Below, in pieces: positions 42,576 through 52,805 of a DNA stretch of 64,000 nucleotides. The number at the start of each line of letters is the position of its first letter. Positions within the stretch are counted from its first letter, which is position 1. The stretch spans positions 233,552 through 297,551 of the forward strand of contig NZ_AP027060.1 of the NCBI RefSeq assembly GCF_030295325.1. Reading direction: 5' to 3'. The notes beneath the pieces were generated by a model. That model made no database searches. It worked only from the letters and a program-made list of their open reading frames with translations, and was not told the DNA's origin. Source of the stretch: Haliovirga abyssi. Its GTDB lineage: Bacteria; Fusobacteriota; Fusobacteriia; Fusobacteriales; Haliovirgaceae. The translations under genes and the position numbers were made by a program.

Positions 42576-44303
42576 TGCTAAAAATATACTTTTAAATAAA
42601 TTTAATTTCATAAACGAGCTATCTCTTATCTTTTTATAAGATGTATTATAATTTTTAAAATTATTATTTTTATCTCTTATACTTAATATATTATTTTGAA
42701 TATCAATTATAAATATTTTTTTATTATTTGTAATCCCTTCTATAGAATTATCTTTTTCTATATATTTTATATTAGGATAAGTAACTTCTTTTACTAATTT
42801 TAATGCAGATTTAAAATTAATATAATCCATATTATCAACTCTTCTTATATCCAAATATAGCCCTTTTATTGTAAATTTTCCATTTTTATTTTTAAATTTA
42901 ATCGTGGTATAAATTCCCTTTTCCAATTTTTCCTTAAATTCATTATAATCAATTTCTATTTTACTAATTTTATCTTTATACGTTATTTCTACATTAGTTT
43001 TATCTCTGTTTCCAAAAATAAAATTACCTTTTGAATTAACTTCACCTCCTTTTCCATTTTCTATAATTTTATATTTAGCTGAATTATACAAACTATACTT
43101 TAATCCATTGTCCAAGGTTATTTGTGGATTTAATAGCAGCCAATGACTTTTTGAATTTATAAGTTCAAGCTGTATTCCCATCTTCTTTATTTTTTTAGCT
43201 TTTTTTCCTTTGAAAAATATAAAAGGATATTCTATAATATCTCCCCATGCTTTTTCGTTATGCCTTCCATCTTTTAATTCATAATAAACAATATCTTTAC
43301 CTAATTTATATCCTTTTTTTAAAAACATATCTAAAGCTCTTCTATCAAATTTCAAATAAGAATCTGATTCCATCTCATCTGTTCCTACGCTTAACCATAT
43401 TTTCAAATTTTTCTTAGGTGAATTTTTTATAAGATCTATATTACTTTCAAAACATGGCAAAGATAACAGCCCTATCATTGAAAAAAGATTATTATATTTA
43501 TACCCAATTTCTAAAGAATAGGAAGCACCTCCAGAAGAACCCATAATAGCTCTATTTTCTCTATTTGCTATAGTTCTATAATTATTATCTATGTATGGCA
43601 ATATTTCATCTACAAATAAATTTTCATCTGGAAATCTTTCTCTTGTATTATAAGGAACAATAGCTACCACTATCAAATCTTCTATCTTTTTTTCTACTTT
43701 TAATCTTTCTAACATTTCATCAACTTTCCATTCTGCTTTTATTGGACTTAATGAAGTTACAGTAGAAAAAATATTATTTCCATCTCCTAAATATACTACA
43801 GGATATCTTTTTTTTGAATTATTGTAATTATCAGGTAAATATATTTGAGCTCTCCAATTATGGATTGTTGATATATTATCTAAAATAACATTTTTAGCAT
43901 TAGCTGCTTTTTTTATAATTTTTCCTTTGCTTATTCTATTTTGTTTAGAAATCAACTGTACCCTAAATTTCATCATAGTAAGTGAAGGCACTTTTATCTC
44001 TATCATATTTTTTAAACCTATGTTTTGTTGATGCTGCCAATGTTTTTTATTTTCTTCTTTATATGAAATTTTAATGTTTTTAAGATTTTTAAGATTTTTT
44101 AAATTCCAACTTAACTTTACTTTTCCATCTTCTGATATTGCTTTTAAATTAAAAACTTCTTCTTTGAAAAATCTCACATCTTTTTTTAGATTAGTTCTTT
44201 TTAAATCATATTTTTTTATTTTATGAGATTTTACTTTTTTAGAGTTATTTGCACATCCCAAAAACATTAATATACCAATCAATAAAATTACAATTTTTTT
44301 CAT
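42561..44303 (-). CDS. Lipoprotein esterase, paralogue 2, shortened at the C-terminus
   Basis: 580 aa; lipobox FLGC (Cys 17). Same order as paralogue 1: fibronectin III-like domain, esterase domain with RAQIYLPDNYN, GSSGG (about 258) and DGRHNEKAW (His), and the start of the C-terminal domain (ISKIEIDYNEFKEKLEKGIYT). It stops near the point equivalent to residue 590 of paralogue 1, at a repeat insertion, so the last 190 or so residues are missing. The catalytic part is intact. The two genes arose by tandem duplication including the leader. Confidence 0.78.
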   Translation of the reverse strand: MKKIVILLIGILMFLGCANNSKKVKSHKIKKYDLKRTNLKKDVRFFKEEVFNLKAISEDGKVKLSWNLKNLKNLKNIKISYKEENKKHWQHQQNIGLKNMIEIKVPSLTMMKFRVQLISKQNRISKGKIIKKAANAKNVILDNISTIHNWRAQIYLPDNYNNSKKRYPVVYLGDGNNIFSTVTSLSPIKAEWKVDEMLERLKVEKKIEDLIVVAIVPYNTRERFPDENLFVDEILPYIDNNYRTIANRENRAIMGSSGGASYSLEIGYKYNNLFSMIGLLSLPCFESNIDLIKNSPKKNLKIWLSVGTDEMESDSYLKFDRRALDMFLKKGYKLGKDIVYYELKDGRHNEKAWGDIIEYPFIFFKGKKAKKIKKMGIQLELINSKSHWLLLNPQITLDNGLKYSLYNSAKYKIIENGKGGEVNSKGNFIFGNRDKTNVEITYKDKISKIEIDYNEFKEKLEKGIYTTIKFKNKNGKFTIKGLYLDIRRVDNMDYINFKSALKLVKEVTYPNIKYIEKDNSIEGITNNKKIFIIDIQNNILSIRDKNNNFKNYNTSYKKIRDSSFMKLNLFKSIFLASRKI

Positions 44304-44504
44304 AATAAATTTCTCCTCCTAAAATATTTTTTAATTAATTCTTTTTAATAATAAACATCTATTATTTTCTTAGACGAAATCAAATAATTATTTTTTAACG
44401 AATTTATAGATTGTTCTCATTCAATTTTTTATATCTTTTTTTAATACAATTTCAATATTATACTAACACATTTTTATTTAGTTTTCAACTGTTTTTAATT
44501 TTTA

Positions 44505-44548
44505 AAAAAAGAAAACAGCCTATTTTAAAATAGGCTGTTTTCTTTTTT
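44505..44548. terminator. Bidirectional terminator
   Basis: A perfect stem aaaaaagaaaacagcctatt with its complement, T runs on both strands, between the operon ending at 44595 and the esterase gene starting at 44303. Confidence 0.85.
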
Positions 44549-44594
44549 AACTATACAATTTAAGAGTTTAAAAAAATCCAAAAATTTTAAAAAT

Positions 44595-44783
44595 CTATAT
44601 TTTAAAAGGAATTATTGCTAATATTACTCCAACAATCAACATCCACATTATATTCTGAATAAAATATGGATATGCCATTAATATTATTCCAATAACCAAA
44701 AACATAGAATTATAACTTTTTTTTCCATACATAAAATATCCTAAACCTATTGTACTTATAATAAAACTAATTAGCAATGTCAT
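44595..44783 (-). CDS. Small membrane protein
   Basis: 62 aa from ATG 44783 (aaggag seven bases upstream). Two to three hydrophobic helices (TLLISFIISTIGLGYFMYG, MFLVIGIILMAYPYFI, WMLIVGVILAIIPF). Resembles small inner-membrane proteins often found as single copies in anaerobes; function unknown. 59 bp downstream of the activase gene and probably in its transcript. Confidence 0.75.
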   Translation of the reverse strand: MTLLISFIISTIGLGYFMYGKKSYNSMFLVIGIILMAYPYFIQNIMWMLIVGVILAIIPFKI

Positions 44784-44842
44784 TTTTTTCTCCTTCAAAA
44801 ATTAATTCGTTTATGATATTTTTATCTTTATAATATCTATTA

Positions 44843-47800
44843 TCATAAACTCAATTTATTCATCTCTTTAGCTGTCATTATTACCATTTGTAATCTATTT
44901 TCTATATTTGCAAAACTTGTATCGGGATCATAATCAAGAGATAAAATCTGTATATCAGGAAACATTTTTTTTAATGATTTTGTCATTCCTCTTCCTGTAA
45001 TATGGTTTGGAATACATCCAAAAGGCTGTACTATTATAAATGTTTTAACTCCATTTCTAGCATGTTCAATTATCTCAGCAGGAATTAACCAACCTTCTCC
45101 AGTAGTATATGTTTTATCTATAATTCCATCTATATTTTCAGCTAATTCATGAACATTTTTTTTATATTCATAAAATTTAAACTTTTTTAATCTTTTTTCT
45201 ACTTTATTAACCACTCTTTGATATATCTTATCTGTAACATCAGCTAATAAAAAATTCCTAACAGGTTTTTCTATTTGTGAATTTTTAATTCCCTCTTTTA
45301 TTTTTATCATATCTCGTCTAAAAAAATCTATAAATGAAGGAAAAATAGTTTCCATTCCATTTGCTTCAAGATATCCTTCAATATTTTCATTTGCAGATGG
45401 ATGATAATTCATTAAAATTTCTCCAATTACAAATACTTTTGGTTTTGGTTTTTGTTCAATTAACTCTATGTTATTAAATGCCTCAATAGCTTCTTCAACT
45501 ATTTTGGGTGAATTTTTATAATTTTTTTTCATAACTTCCACTATTTTATCTACATATTTTTCAAAAATTTGATTAGTTTCACCTCTATTTTTTTCATATG
45601 GTCTTATTCTTCTTTTCATATATTCCAAAGCATCAGTTGTAACAAGTCCATATAACATACCTAATTGAAACCACAATCCTAATTTAATCCCAGGCTGAAT
45701 TCCTTTGTTATCTTCTCCAGTTGTAATAATCGAAACATCTTTATATCCTGCTTCATCTAATGCTTTCCTTGCAAGTGTTAAATATTGACCTGCACGACAA
45801 TCATTACAATTTTTAGCTATTCCAAATGTAACCTCTTTTGGATTTTTGTCTTCCATTACTGCTAACATCTCTCCAATGTTTATTTGAGCTGGATAACATA
45901 TATCATTATGTACATATTTTTTTCCTAAAGCTTTTGCCCTATCTCCTGCAATTGGCAATGGCTGTACATTATATCCTTTTTCACTTAAAACAGCCGAAAC
46001 AACTTTTGCAAATGTTTCTGATAAAATTGGAACATAAATAGTTCTTTTTCCCTTATCTTTTTTTGAAAAAATTGAATTACCAAAAGGCTCTTTTAATTTT
46101 CTTAATGTTATTTTTTCCTGTTTTTCTCTTCTTGATTTTATTGTTTCTATAAATGAATTAATTCTTATAGTCATAGGACCTTTTACTTCACTTTCATCTA
46201 GCTTCATTATTAAAGGCTGTTTTTGAGAAATATCATTCATTAATCTAATTACTTCATCACTGTTAATTGCTTCATGACCACATCCAAAACTAACCACTTC
46301 TACAAATTCTAAATTTTTATTTTTTGCTGTATATATTGCTCCTGTAAAAAGCCTTGTGTGAAAAGGATTTACTGTATCAGGTCTTACTTTACTTAAATCA
46401 ACATCATTAAGACCAGGCAAAGAATCCAATGTTAATACAGGAATATTTAAATTTACAAAAAAAGATGATATATTGTGGTTTATTAATTCATCACTATGAT
46501 ACGGCCTTGATGCTATAACAACTCCAAATCTGTTTTCTTTTTCTAACTGTTCCAGAACTTTTTTCCCTTCTTCTAACATCTTATTTTTAAAAATATTCTG
46601 AGCTATATCTCCCTCTAAAATTGCATTTTCTACAACATCTTTTTTTAATCCAAAACTTTCATTTATAAATTTTATTAATTGTTTATCTCTTAGATTTATA
46701 GTTGTCCATCTAAACATTGGAGTATCAAAAATAACTCCGCTTTTTTCTGGTTCATCATTCTCTTTTATAACCAAAGGATACCCTTGAATAACTGCACACA
46801 TATTTACTGCTTCTTTATGTTTTTCATTTTCAGGCGGTATATCCATCATCATTGGCATAAATATTCTATCAACTTTTTTATCTATTAAATTTTTTATATG
46901 ACCATGTACTATTTTTGCAGGAAAACAAACTGTATCTGATGGAATATTTTTTAATCCATCTTCAAATATTTTATAACTGCTTTTATCAGAAACAATAACT
47001 TCAAATCCCAATGATGTATAAAATGATTTCCAAAATGGCAAACTATTCCAAAATTCAAGTACTCTTGGAATTCCAATTTTAATATTTTTTTTAGGACTTA
47101 ATTCTTTTGGAGCATAATTCTCAAAAAGAATTTTATTCCTATATTTCAGTAAATCAGGAACAGATTCTTTTTTTCTCATAATGTTTTTTAATTCTTTTAA
47201 AGTTGACTCATCTTTCAAATCGCCTATAACTTCTCCTCGTTCACATCTATTTCCAGTTACAAATGTAGTTTTATCATTAAATTCAACTATTGTTCGACTA
47301 CAATTATTCGTACATAATTTACATATACTTCCTGATATCTTTTTATAATTAAAAGTTTCTAAATTTTCAAATCCTATAAAAGAAGTTGTCTTTTTATTCT
47401 TCATATTTTTTTTAGTAAGCAAAGCTACTCCAATTGCTCCCATCTCTCCTGAATGAGGAGGTCTCACAACTTTTATTCCTGTATATTGTTCCATTGCTCT
47501 TAATACAGCATCATTTTTAAAAGTCCCACCTTGAGCAAGAATGGTATTTCCAAGACTATTAAAATTAGAAACTCTTACAACTTTTGTGAATACATTTTCT
47601 ATTACAGACCTACAAAGCCCAGCCATAATATCCTCTACAGAACGTCCATTTTTTTGTTCAGTAATTATAGAACTATTCATAAATACAGTACATCTAGAAC
47701 CTAATTTTGAAGGATTTTTCGATTTAAATGCCAATTTTGAAATCTCTTCTACAGGAATTTTTAATGCTTTTGAGTAAGTTTCAATAAAAGAACCACAACC

Positions 47801-49192
47801 TGCAGAACAAGCTTCATTTAATACAATACCTGTAACAATTTTATTTTTTATGTTAATGGCTTTCATATCTTGCCCACCAATATCAAGAATAAACGATACA
47901 TCAGGTGCATATTTAAAAGCTGCTTCTGCATGAGCTACTGTTTCAACTATATGATAATCCGCTTTAAATGCTTTGGCAAAAAGAAGTTCTCCATATCCAG
48001 TAGTTCCAACTCCTTTTACTGTTAAATTAACCCCCATTTTATCATAATAATCTTTTATTTCTAAAAGACCATTTTTCACAACATCAATTGGTTCTCCTGC
48101 GTTATTTGAATAAAATTTATTAATAATATTTTCATCTTCATCTATTAATACAAACTTACTTGTAGTAGAGCCTGCATCTATTCCAATATAAATATTTATA
48201 TTTTCACCTTTATTATATTGCTTTGGCTCAAATTTTTCTACTTTATGTCTTTTGAAAAATTCTTCTTCTTCTTTTGTAGATTCAAAAAAATTCTCATTTT
48301 TTTCCACTTTATATTTATAATTTTTTTTATATTCTGAAAGTTTCTTTATAATCTCTGATAAATTATGAATTTCTTTTTTATCTTCAAATATTGTACCTAT
48401 TGATAACGCTGCCCCTGCTGCTACAATAATTTCAGGATTTTCAGGGATTATAATTTCATTTTCATTTAATCCAAGTCTTTCTTTAAATACAGATATTAAT
48501 TCAGTGTTAAATGTAAGTGGACCACCTTCAAAAATTACAGGTTTTACTATTTCTGCTCCTTGTGCTAATCCACCTATTGTTTGTTTTGCTATTGCATGAA
48601 AAGATGATAAAGCTATATCACTTTTTGGTACTCCTTGATTTAATAACGGTTGAATATCTGTTTTAGCAAATACTCCACATCTGCCAGAAATATCATAAAG
48701 AGTAGTTGATTTTTTTGCCAAATCATTAAATTCTTCAACTCCTACATTTAATATTTCAGCAATTTGGTCTATAAATGCACCTGTCCCACCTGCACAACTT
48801 CCATTCATTCTCATATCTGATGCAATTAATTTATCAGTTTTTTCATCATGATGAAAAAATATAACTTTCGCATCTTGCCCTCCAAGCTCTATTGCTGTCC
48901 TTGCATTTGGATAATAATTACCAATAGCTATAGCATTTGCCACTACTTCTTGCACAAAAAACAGACCTGTATAATCTGCAATAAAACTTCCACCACTTCC
49001 ACATACTGCTATTTCAAAATTGCTGTTTTTATATTTTTTATCTATTTCTTTTAAAAGTTCTAAAATAGTTTCTGACTGTTTTGCATTATGTCTTAAATAT
49101 TTAGAATAAACTATTTTTTTTGTAATTGGATCTAATACAACAGTTTTTACAGTTGTAGATCCTACATCTATTCCTAACCAATAATTATTCAT
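44843..49192 (-). CDS. Acyl-CoA dehydratase activase, fused double ASKHA ATPase plus DUF2229/HgdB-like region
   Basis: 1,449 aa. Two BadF/BadG/BcrA/BcrD-type ATPase domains: phosphate motif GIDVGSTTVKTVVLD at 6-20 with Cys in NGSCAGGTGAF (about 132), and GIDAGSTTSKFVLID (about 341) with NEACSAGCGSF (about 464). These cysteines normally hold a 4Fe-4S cluster between subunits. From about 615 there are further Cys motifs (GSICKLCTNNCSRT) and a long DUF2229 region with IGIPRVLEFWNSLPFW and a C-terminal HgdB-like part. In 2-hydroxyacyl-CoA dehydratases the activase fires electrons by ATP hydrolysis. This large fused form is widespread in Fusobacteriota and Clostridia with unclear substrate. No dehydratase gene in the window. 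Confidence 0.9.
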   Translation of the reverse strand: MNNYWLGIDVGSTTVKTVVLDPITKKIVYSKYLRHNAKQSETILELLKEIDKKYKNSNFEIAVCGSGGSFIADYTGLFFVQEVVANAIAIGNYYPNARTAIELGGQDAKVIFFHHDEKTDKLIASDMRMNGSCAGGTGAFIDQIAEILNVGVEEFNDLAKKSTTLYDISGRCGVFAKTDIQPLLNQGVPKSDIALSSFHAIAKQTIGGLAQGAEIVKPVIFEGGPLTFNTELISVFKERLGLNENEIIIPENPEIIVAAGAALSIGTIFEDKKEIHNLSEIIKKLSEYKKNYKYKVEKNENFFESTKEEEEFFKRHKVEKFEPKQYNKGENINIYIGIDAGSTTSKFVLIDEDENIINKFYSNNAGEPIDVVKNGLLEIKDYYDKMGVNLTVKGVGTTGYGELLFAKAFKADYHIVETVAHAEAAFKYAPDVSFILDIGGQDMKAINIKNKIVTGIVLNEACSAGCGSFIETYSKALKIPVEEISKLAFKSKNPSKLGSRCTVFMNSSIITEQKNGRSVEDIMAGLCRSVIENVFTKVVRVSNFNSLGNTILAQGGTFKNDAVLRAMEQYTGIKVVRPPHSGEMGAIGVALLTKKNMKNKKTTSFIGFENLETFNYKKISGSICKLCTNNCSRTIVEFNDKTTFVTGNRCERGEVIGDLKDESTLKELKNIMRKKESVPDLLKYRNKILFENYAPKELSPKKNIKIGIPRVLEFWNSLPFWKSFYTSLGFEVIVSDKSSYKIFEDGLKNIPSDTVCFPAKIVHGHIKNLIDKKVDRIFMPMMMDIPPENEKHKEAVNMCAVIQGYPLVIKENDEPEKSGVIFDTPMFRWTTINLRDKQLIKFINESFGLKKDVVENAILEGDIAQNIFKNKMLEEGKKVLEQLEKENRFGVVIASRPYHSDELINHNISSFFVNLNIPVLTLDSLPGLNDVDLSKVRPDTVNPFHTRLFTGAIYTAKNKNLEFVEVVSFGCGHEAINSDEVIRLMNDISQKQPLIMKLDESEVKGPMTIRINSFIETIKSRREKQEKITLRKLKEPFGNSIFSKKDKGKRTIYVPILSETFAKVVSAVLSEKGYNVQPLPIAGDRAKALGKKYVHNDICYPAQINIGEMLAVMEDKNPKEVTFGIAKNCNDCRAGQYLTLARKALDEAGYKDVSIITTGEDNKGIQPGIKLGLWFQLGMLYGLVTTDALEYMKRRIRPYEKNRGETNQIFEKYVDKIVEVMKKNYKNSPKIVEEAIEAFNNIELIEQKPKPKVFVIGEILMNYHPSANENIEGYLEANGMETIFPSFIDFFRRDMIKIKEGIKNSQIEKPVRNFLLADVTDKIYQRVVNKVEKRLKKFKFYEYKKNVHELAENIDGIIDKTYTTGEGWLIPAEIIEHARNGVKTFIIVQPFGCIPNHITGRGMTKSLKKMFPDIQILSLDYDPDTSFANIENRLQMVIMTAKEMNKLSL

Positions 49193-49206
49193 TTTACCTC
49201 CAAAAA

Positions 49207-49647
49207 TTAAAAATATTCTTTTAAAATTTTCATTAAATTTTCTTCAAATAACTGATCATCTTTTCTCTCTCTTTTTTTAGGACCTTTTGTCCTTTTTCCT
49301 GCATTCCTCATTTTTTGTCCCATATGTCGTTGAAACATTAAAGATTCAATATTAAATTTAGTATACCGCATCCCTTTTGGATGAATTACTGCATAAACTT
49401 TTTCAATTAGTATTGTAGCTAATCCATAATCTTGTGTTATGATTATATCCTCATTTTTAGATATTTTAACTATTTCCAAATCCACAGAATCTTTTCCTTT
49501 ATCAACCTTTATTACTTTAAAATCTCCAGTTAATTCATGTGCATTATCAATTACCATTATTAACTCTAATTCATATTTTTTAGCTAATTGTTCACAAATT
49601 AATTTTGCATTTTTAGGTGTCGCATCTGCATCAATTATTATTCTCAT
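49207..49647 (-). CDS. yqxD: YqxD/YaiI-family protein (DUF188)
   Basis: 146 aa. MRIIIDADATPKNAKLICE, IITQDYGLATILI, HPKGMRYTKFNIESLMFQRH and KRTKGPKKR are all conserved in this family, a PIN-like fold with a conserved N-terminal Asp. Biochemical role not established. Strong ribosome-binding site (aaggagaaa). The activase gene begins 14 bp downstream, so they share an operon. Confidence 0.9.
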   Translation of the reverse strand: MRIIIDADATPKNAKLICEQLAKKYELELIMVIDNAHELTGDFKVIKVDKGKDSVDLEIVKISKNEDIIITQDYGLATILIEKVYAVIHPKGMRYTKFNIESLMFQRHMGQKMRNAGKRTKGPKKRERKDDQLFEENLMKILKEYF

Positions 49648-49783
49648 CTTTTTCTCCTTTAAGAATCAGATCTGTTAATGCTATCTGTTTTCAATATTTT
49701 TTTATTATATTTAATCACAACCTGACTTAAAATGTCAATTATTTTTGCTATAATATTATTATTATAATTTTTCACTAGATAAA

Positions 49784-49915
49784 AAATAAGCTACGCTTCA
49801 TTTGTTAAAACATAAATGTTTTTCAAAATTTTTGGTTTCTGAAAACTTTTTCTTTGAAAAATCGCATATTTCAAAAAAACGGCGTAGCTTATTTCCCAAA
49901 TAAATTTATACTTTC
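49784..49915. repeat. Palindromic intergenic repeat, ataagctacgc family (near-complete)
   Basis: aaaataagctacgc at one end and gcgtagcttattt at the other bound a roughly 110-bp hairpin-capable element, followed by aaatttatactttc. Lies between the divergent yqxD and manA genes. Confidence 0.75.
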
Positions 49916-49935
49916 ATATTAAATTAAAAAAATAT

Positions 49936-49964
49936 TTGACAGACAAAATATAAAAATGTATACT
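49936..49964 (+). promoter_or_regulatory. manA promoter
   Basis: TTGACA (49936-49941), 17-bp spacer, TATACT (49959-49964), about 50 bp upstream of the start codon. Confidence 0.75.
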
Positions 49965-50019
49965 TTAAATCTAAACATATAAAAAAATCAAATATCCAAA
50001 AATATAAAAGGAGATAATT

Positions 50020-50988
50020 ATGTATCCATTAAAATTCGAAAAAGTGTTTAAAGAAAAAGTTTGGGGTGGAAGAAATTTTGAATCTATATTAAATATTAAA
50101 TTAAAATCAAATAAAAAAATTGGGGAATCTTGGGAAGTTTCAACTCATAAAAATGGAATATCTATTGTTTCAAGTGGAATCTACAAAGGAAAAACTCTAC
50201 AAGAATTGATTAATCAATATGGAGAATCTATTGTTGGAAAAAAAGTATATACAAAATTTAAAAATAAATTTCCGCTTTTAATAAAATACCTAGATATAAA
50301 TGATAAACTCTCTGTACAAGTTCATCCAAATGACAAATATGCTTTGGAAAATGAAGGAGAATTCGGAAAATCTGAATGTTGGTATGTTATTGATGCTTCT
50401 AAAGATGCAAAATTAATATTAGGAATAAAAGAAAATATTTCAAAAGAAATATTTCATAAGAAAGTCCAAAAAAACGATTTTTCAGAATTATTTAATGAAA
50501 TACCTGTAAAAAAGGGTGATTTTATAAATATCTCTCCAGGACTTGTTCACGCTTCAACAGAAGGTTCTATTTTAATTTGTGAGATACAACAAAATTCAGA
50601 TACTACTTATAGAATTTATGATTTTGACAGAGTTGTAGATGGTAAGCTAAGACCACTACATATAGATAAAGCTTTAGAAGTTATTAATTTTGGATTAAAG
50701 CCTGAAATAACTGAAGAAAAATATAGAGAAAATATAAAAATCAATGAAACAAACATTCAAAATCTAATAAGAAATGAATATTTTAACGTAGATAAATTAG
50801 ACATAAAAAACAAGTATTCTTATAATTTAAAAGATAGTTTTTCTATTTTATCAATTATTGATGGCGCAGGACAATTAATTTATAATTCTGAAATATATAA
50901 TATAAAAAAAGGAGAAACTTATTTTATTCCTGCTAACCTTAATATAGAAATAAACGGAAATTTAACAATTTTAAAAAGTTTTTTATAA
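50020..50988 (+). CDS. manA: Mannose-6-phosphate isomerase, class I
   Basis: 322 aa, the compact Bacillus-type enzyme. Zn ligands are visible in SVQVHPNDKYALENEGEFGKSECWY (Gln/His about 97-99, Glu about 116) and in PGLVHASTEG (His about 175). WEVSTHKNG and the C-terminal cupin follow. Interconverts mannose 6-phosphate and fructose 6-phosphate in the cytosol. Single gene with its own promoter; ribosome-binding site aaggaga. Confidence 0.93.
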   Translation: MYPLKFEKVFKEKVWGGRNFESILNIKLKSNKKIGESWEVSTHKNGISIVSSGIYKGKTLQELINQYGESIVGKKVYTKFKNKFPLLIKYLDINDKLSVQVHPNDKYALENEGEFGKSECWYVIDASKDAKLILGIKENISKEIFHKKVQKNDFSELFNEIPVKKGDFINISPGLVHASTEGSILICEIQQNSDTTYRIYDFDRVVDGKLRPLHIDKALEVINFGLKPEITEEKYRENIKINETNIQNLIRNEYFNVDKLDIKNKYSYNLKDSFSILSIIDGAGQLIYNSEIYNIKKGETYFIPANLNIEINGNLTILKSFL

Positions 50989-51002
50989 TTTTATATTTTT
51001 TT

Positions 51003-51046
51003 GAAAATAAAACAGAGGGAATATATATTCCCCCTGTTTTATTTTC
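51003..51046. terminator. Bidirectional terminator between manA and htrA
   Basis: gaaaataaaacag/ctgttttattttc stem with ggga/tccc extension lies between two converging genes. Confidence 0.85.
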
Positions 51047-51051
51047 ATCTA

Positions 51052-52434
51052 TTAATCTTTTTCTAACATTATATATCTGCTTGCATTTTTACCTTCTATA
51101 TAAAATAATATTCCATCACCTTTTTTAGTTTTTTTATATTTTCCCATTATTTGATTAACGTTAGTTATTGTATTATTATTTACCTCTACAATTATATCTC
51201 CTGGTCTAACTCCATAACTATAAGCTTGTGAGTCATATGAAACTTCTAAAACTATTACCCCTTTTGTATTTTTATCTAAATTAAATTGTTTTATCACATT
51301 GTTATCTATATTTTTTATTTTCATTCCCATTAATTCTTGTTCTTCAGATGCTAATCCATTTCCATTATTAGCTTTTTTTCCAAGTTTTACTCTAATATTT
51401 ATTTTTTTTCTATTTCTTAATATTCTTAAATCAACTTTTGTTCCAGGTGCAGCTGCTCCAATTTTATTTCTCAAATCATTGTAATCTTTTACTTTTTCTC
51501 CATTAATTTGTAAAACTATATCCCCTCTTTTTAATCCTGCTTTTTCAGCTGGCGTTCCTTTTAATACCTCACCAATTAATGCTCCTTTTGTATCTTTTAA
51601 TCCAAATTTTTCAGCCATTTTATCATTAAGAGGTTGAATAGAAACTCCAAGCCATCCTCTCTCTACTTTTCCATTTTTTATCAATGAATTCTTTATTGGT
51701 TTTACCATATCTATAGGAATTGCAAATCCTATTCCCATATTCCCACCGCTTTTAGAAAGAATTGCTGTATTTATACCAATAACATTTCCATTAATATCTA
51801 CTAATGGACCTCCGCTATTTCCTGGATTAATCGAAGCATCTGTTTGAATAAAATTTTCATAATTTTCTATTCCCATTCCAGAACGTCCTTTTGCACTTAT
51901 GATTCCAACTGTCATTGTATTATTCAATCCAAATGGGTTTCCTATTGCAATTGCCCATTGCCCAACTTCCAATTTTGATGAATTACCTAAAGTTAAATAT
52001 TTAAATTTTTTATTTGACTTTATTTTTAATATTGCAATATCTGTATCTTTGTCTGTTCCTATTAGTTTAGCAGAATAAGTTGATTTGTCATTTAAAGTAA
52101 CTTTTATTTTATCTGCTCCATCAACTACATGATTATTTGTAACAATATATCCATCCTCTGAAATGATAAATCCTGACCCTAATGCAGTTTGCTTTCTTTT
52201 AATCTCTCTTGGTTCTCTTCTTTGATTATTTCTACCAAAAAATTGATCATTAAATAAATCTTCAAATGGATCATAATATCTTTGTTTTATAACTTTTTCA
52301 GTACTAATATTTACCACTGCTGGCATAACTTTCTTTGATACTTCTGTAAATGCTTTCTGATCGTCAAATACATTTGCAAAACTTGAAATTGATAAAATTG
52401 TAAAAACTAACATAAAACTCATAACTTTTTTCAT
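51052..52434 (-). CDS. degP: Periplasmic serine protease, DegP/HtrA family
   Basis: 460 aa from ATG 52434 (ggaggcg upstream). Signal peptide VMSFMLVFTILSISSFA. Protease domain with His in VTNNHVV (about 101), Asp in DTDIAILKI and Ser in NPGNSGGPLVD (about 207), then two PDZ domains (about 250-340: GWLGVSIQPL; about 365-455: GVIVLEVSYDSQAYSYGVRPGD). The LA loop holds a Gln/Arg-rich insert. Degrades or refolds misfolded envelope proteins. Preceded by a partial palindromic repeat in the leader. Confidence 0.95.
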   Translation of the reverse strand: MKKVMSFMLVFTILSISSFANVFDDQKAFTEVSKKVMPAVVNISTEKVIKQRYYDPFEDLFNDQFFGRNNQRREPREIKRKQTALGSGFIISEDGYIVTNNHVVDGADKIKVTLNDKSTYSAKLIGTDKDTDIAILKIKSNKKFKYLTLGNSSKLEVGQWAIAIGNPFGLNNTMTVGIISAKGRSGMGIENYENFIQTDASINPGNSGGPLVDINGNVIGINTAILSKSGGNMGIGFAIPIDMVKPIKNSLIKNGKVERGWLGVSIQPLNDKMAEKFGLKDTKGALIGEVLKGTPAEKAGLKRGDIVLQINGEKVKDYNDLRNKIGAAAPGTKVDLRILRNRKKINIRVKLGKKANNGNGLASEEQELMGMKIKNIDNNVIKQFNLDKNTKGVIVLEVSYDSQAYSYGVRPGDIIVEVNNNTITNVNQIMGKYKKTKKGDGILFYIEGKNASRYIMLEKD

Positions 52435-52475
52435 GATAATCGCCTCCATATTTTTTTATTTTTTTAGATCATAAT

Positions 52476-52530
52476 AGAAAAATAAGCTACGCTTTAATCT
52501 GGTAAAAGATAAACGTTTTTCTAAATACTT
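52476..52530. repeat. Partial palindromic repeat, ataagctacgc family
   Basis: Half-element aaataagctacgctttaatctgg with aaacgtttttcta, upstream of htrA. The other arm is missing. Confidence 0.6.
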
Positions 52531-52586
52531 ATTTTTTATGATCTCTTTATTTATAAGGTAAATAAACAAACTATAAACTATATGTT

Positions 52587-52663
52587 AGGGAGGGGAAGCC
52601 ACTATGAAGGCTTCCTCTAAAAGGAGGTAAAATACGTTAAAATAGGGTGTTTTTTAACGTATA
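52587..52663. other. Structured intergenic stretch upstream of htrA
   Basis: ggaagcc/ggcttcc hairpin (52593-52615) and atacgtt/aacgtat hairpin (52632-52662). An 8-codon ORF (MKASSKRR) with agggagggg upstream lies inside on the plus strand. Could be a leader or part of a small RNA; no further support. The rest of 52664-52805 is AT-rich with nothing visible. Confidence 0.35.
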
Positions 52664-52805
52664 TAAAACTCAAAAAAATGCTCTTATATAAAATATTAAT
52701 TTATATTCTTTTTTTTCTTTTTTTTATCCTCTTTTCAATAACATTATACTATATGATTATTAAATTAAAATTAAATTAAAATTAAAATTTTTTAATCTAT
52801 TCCTA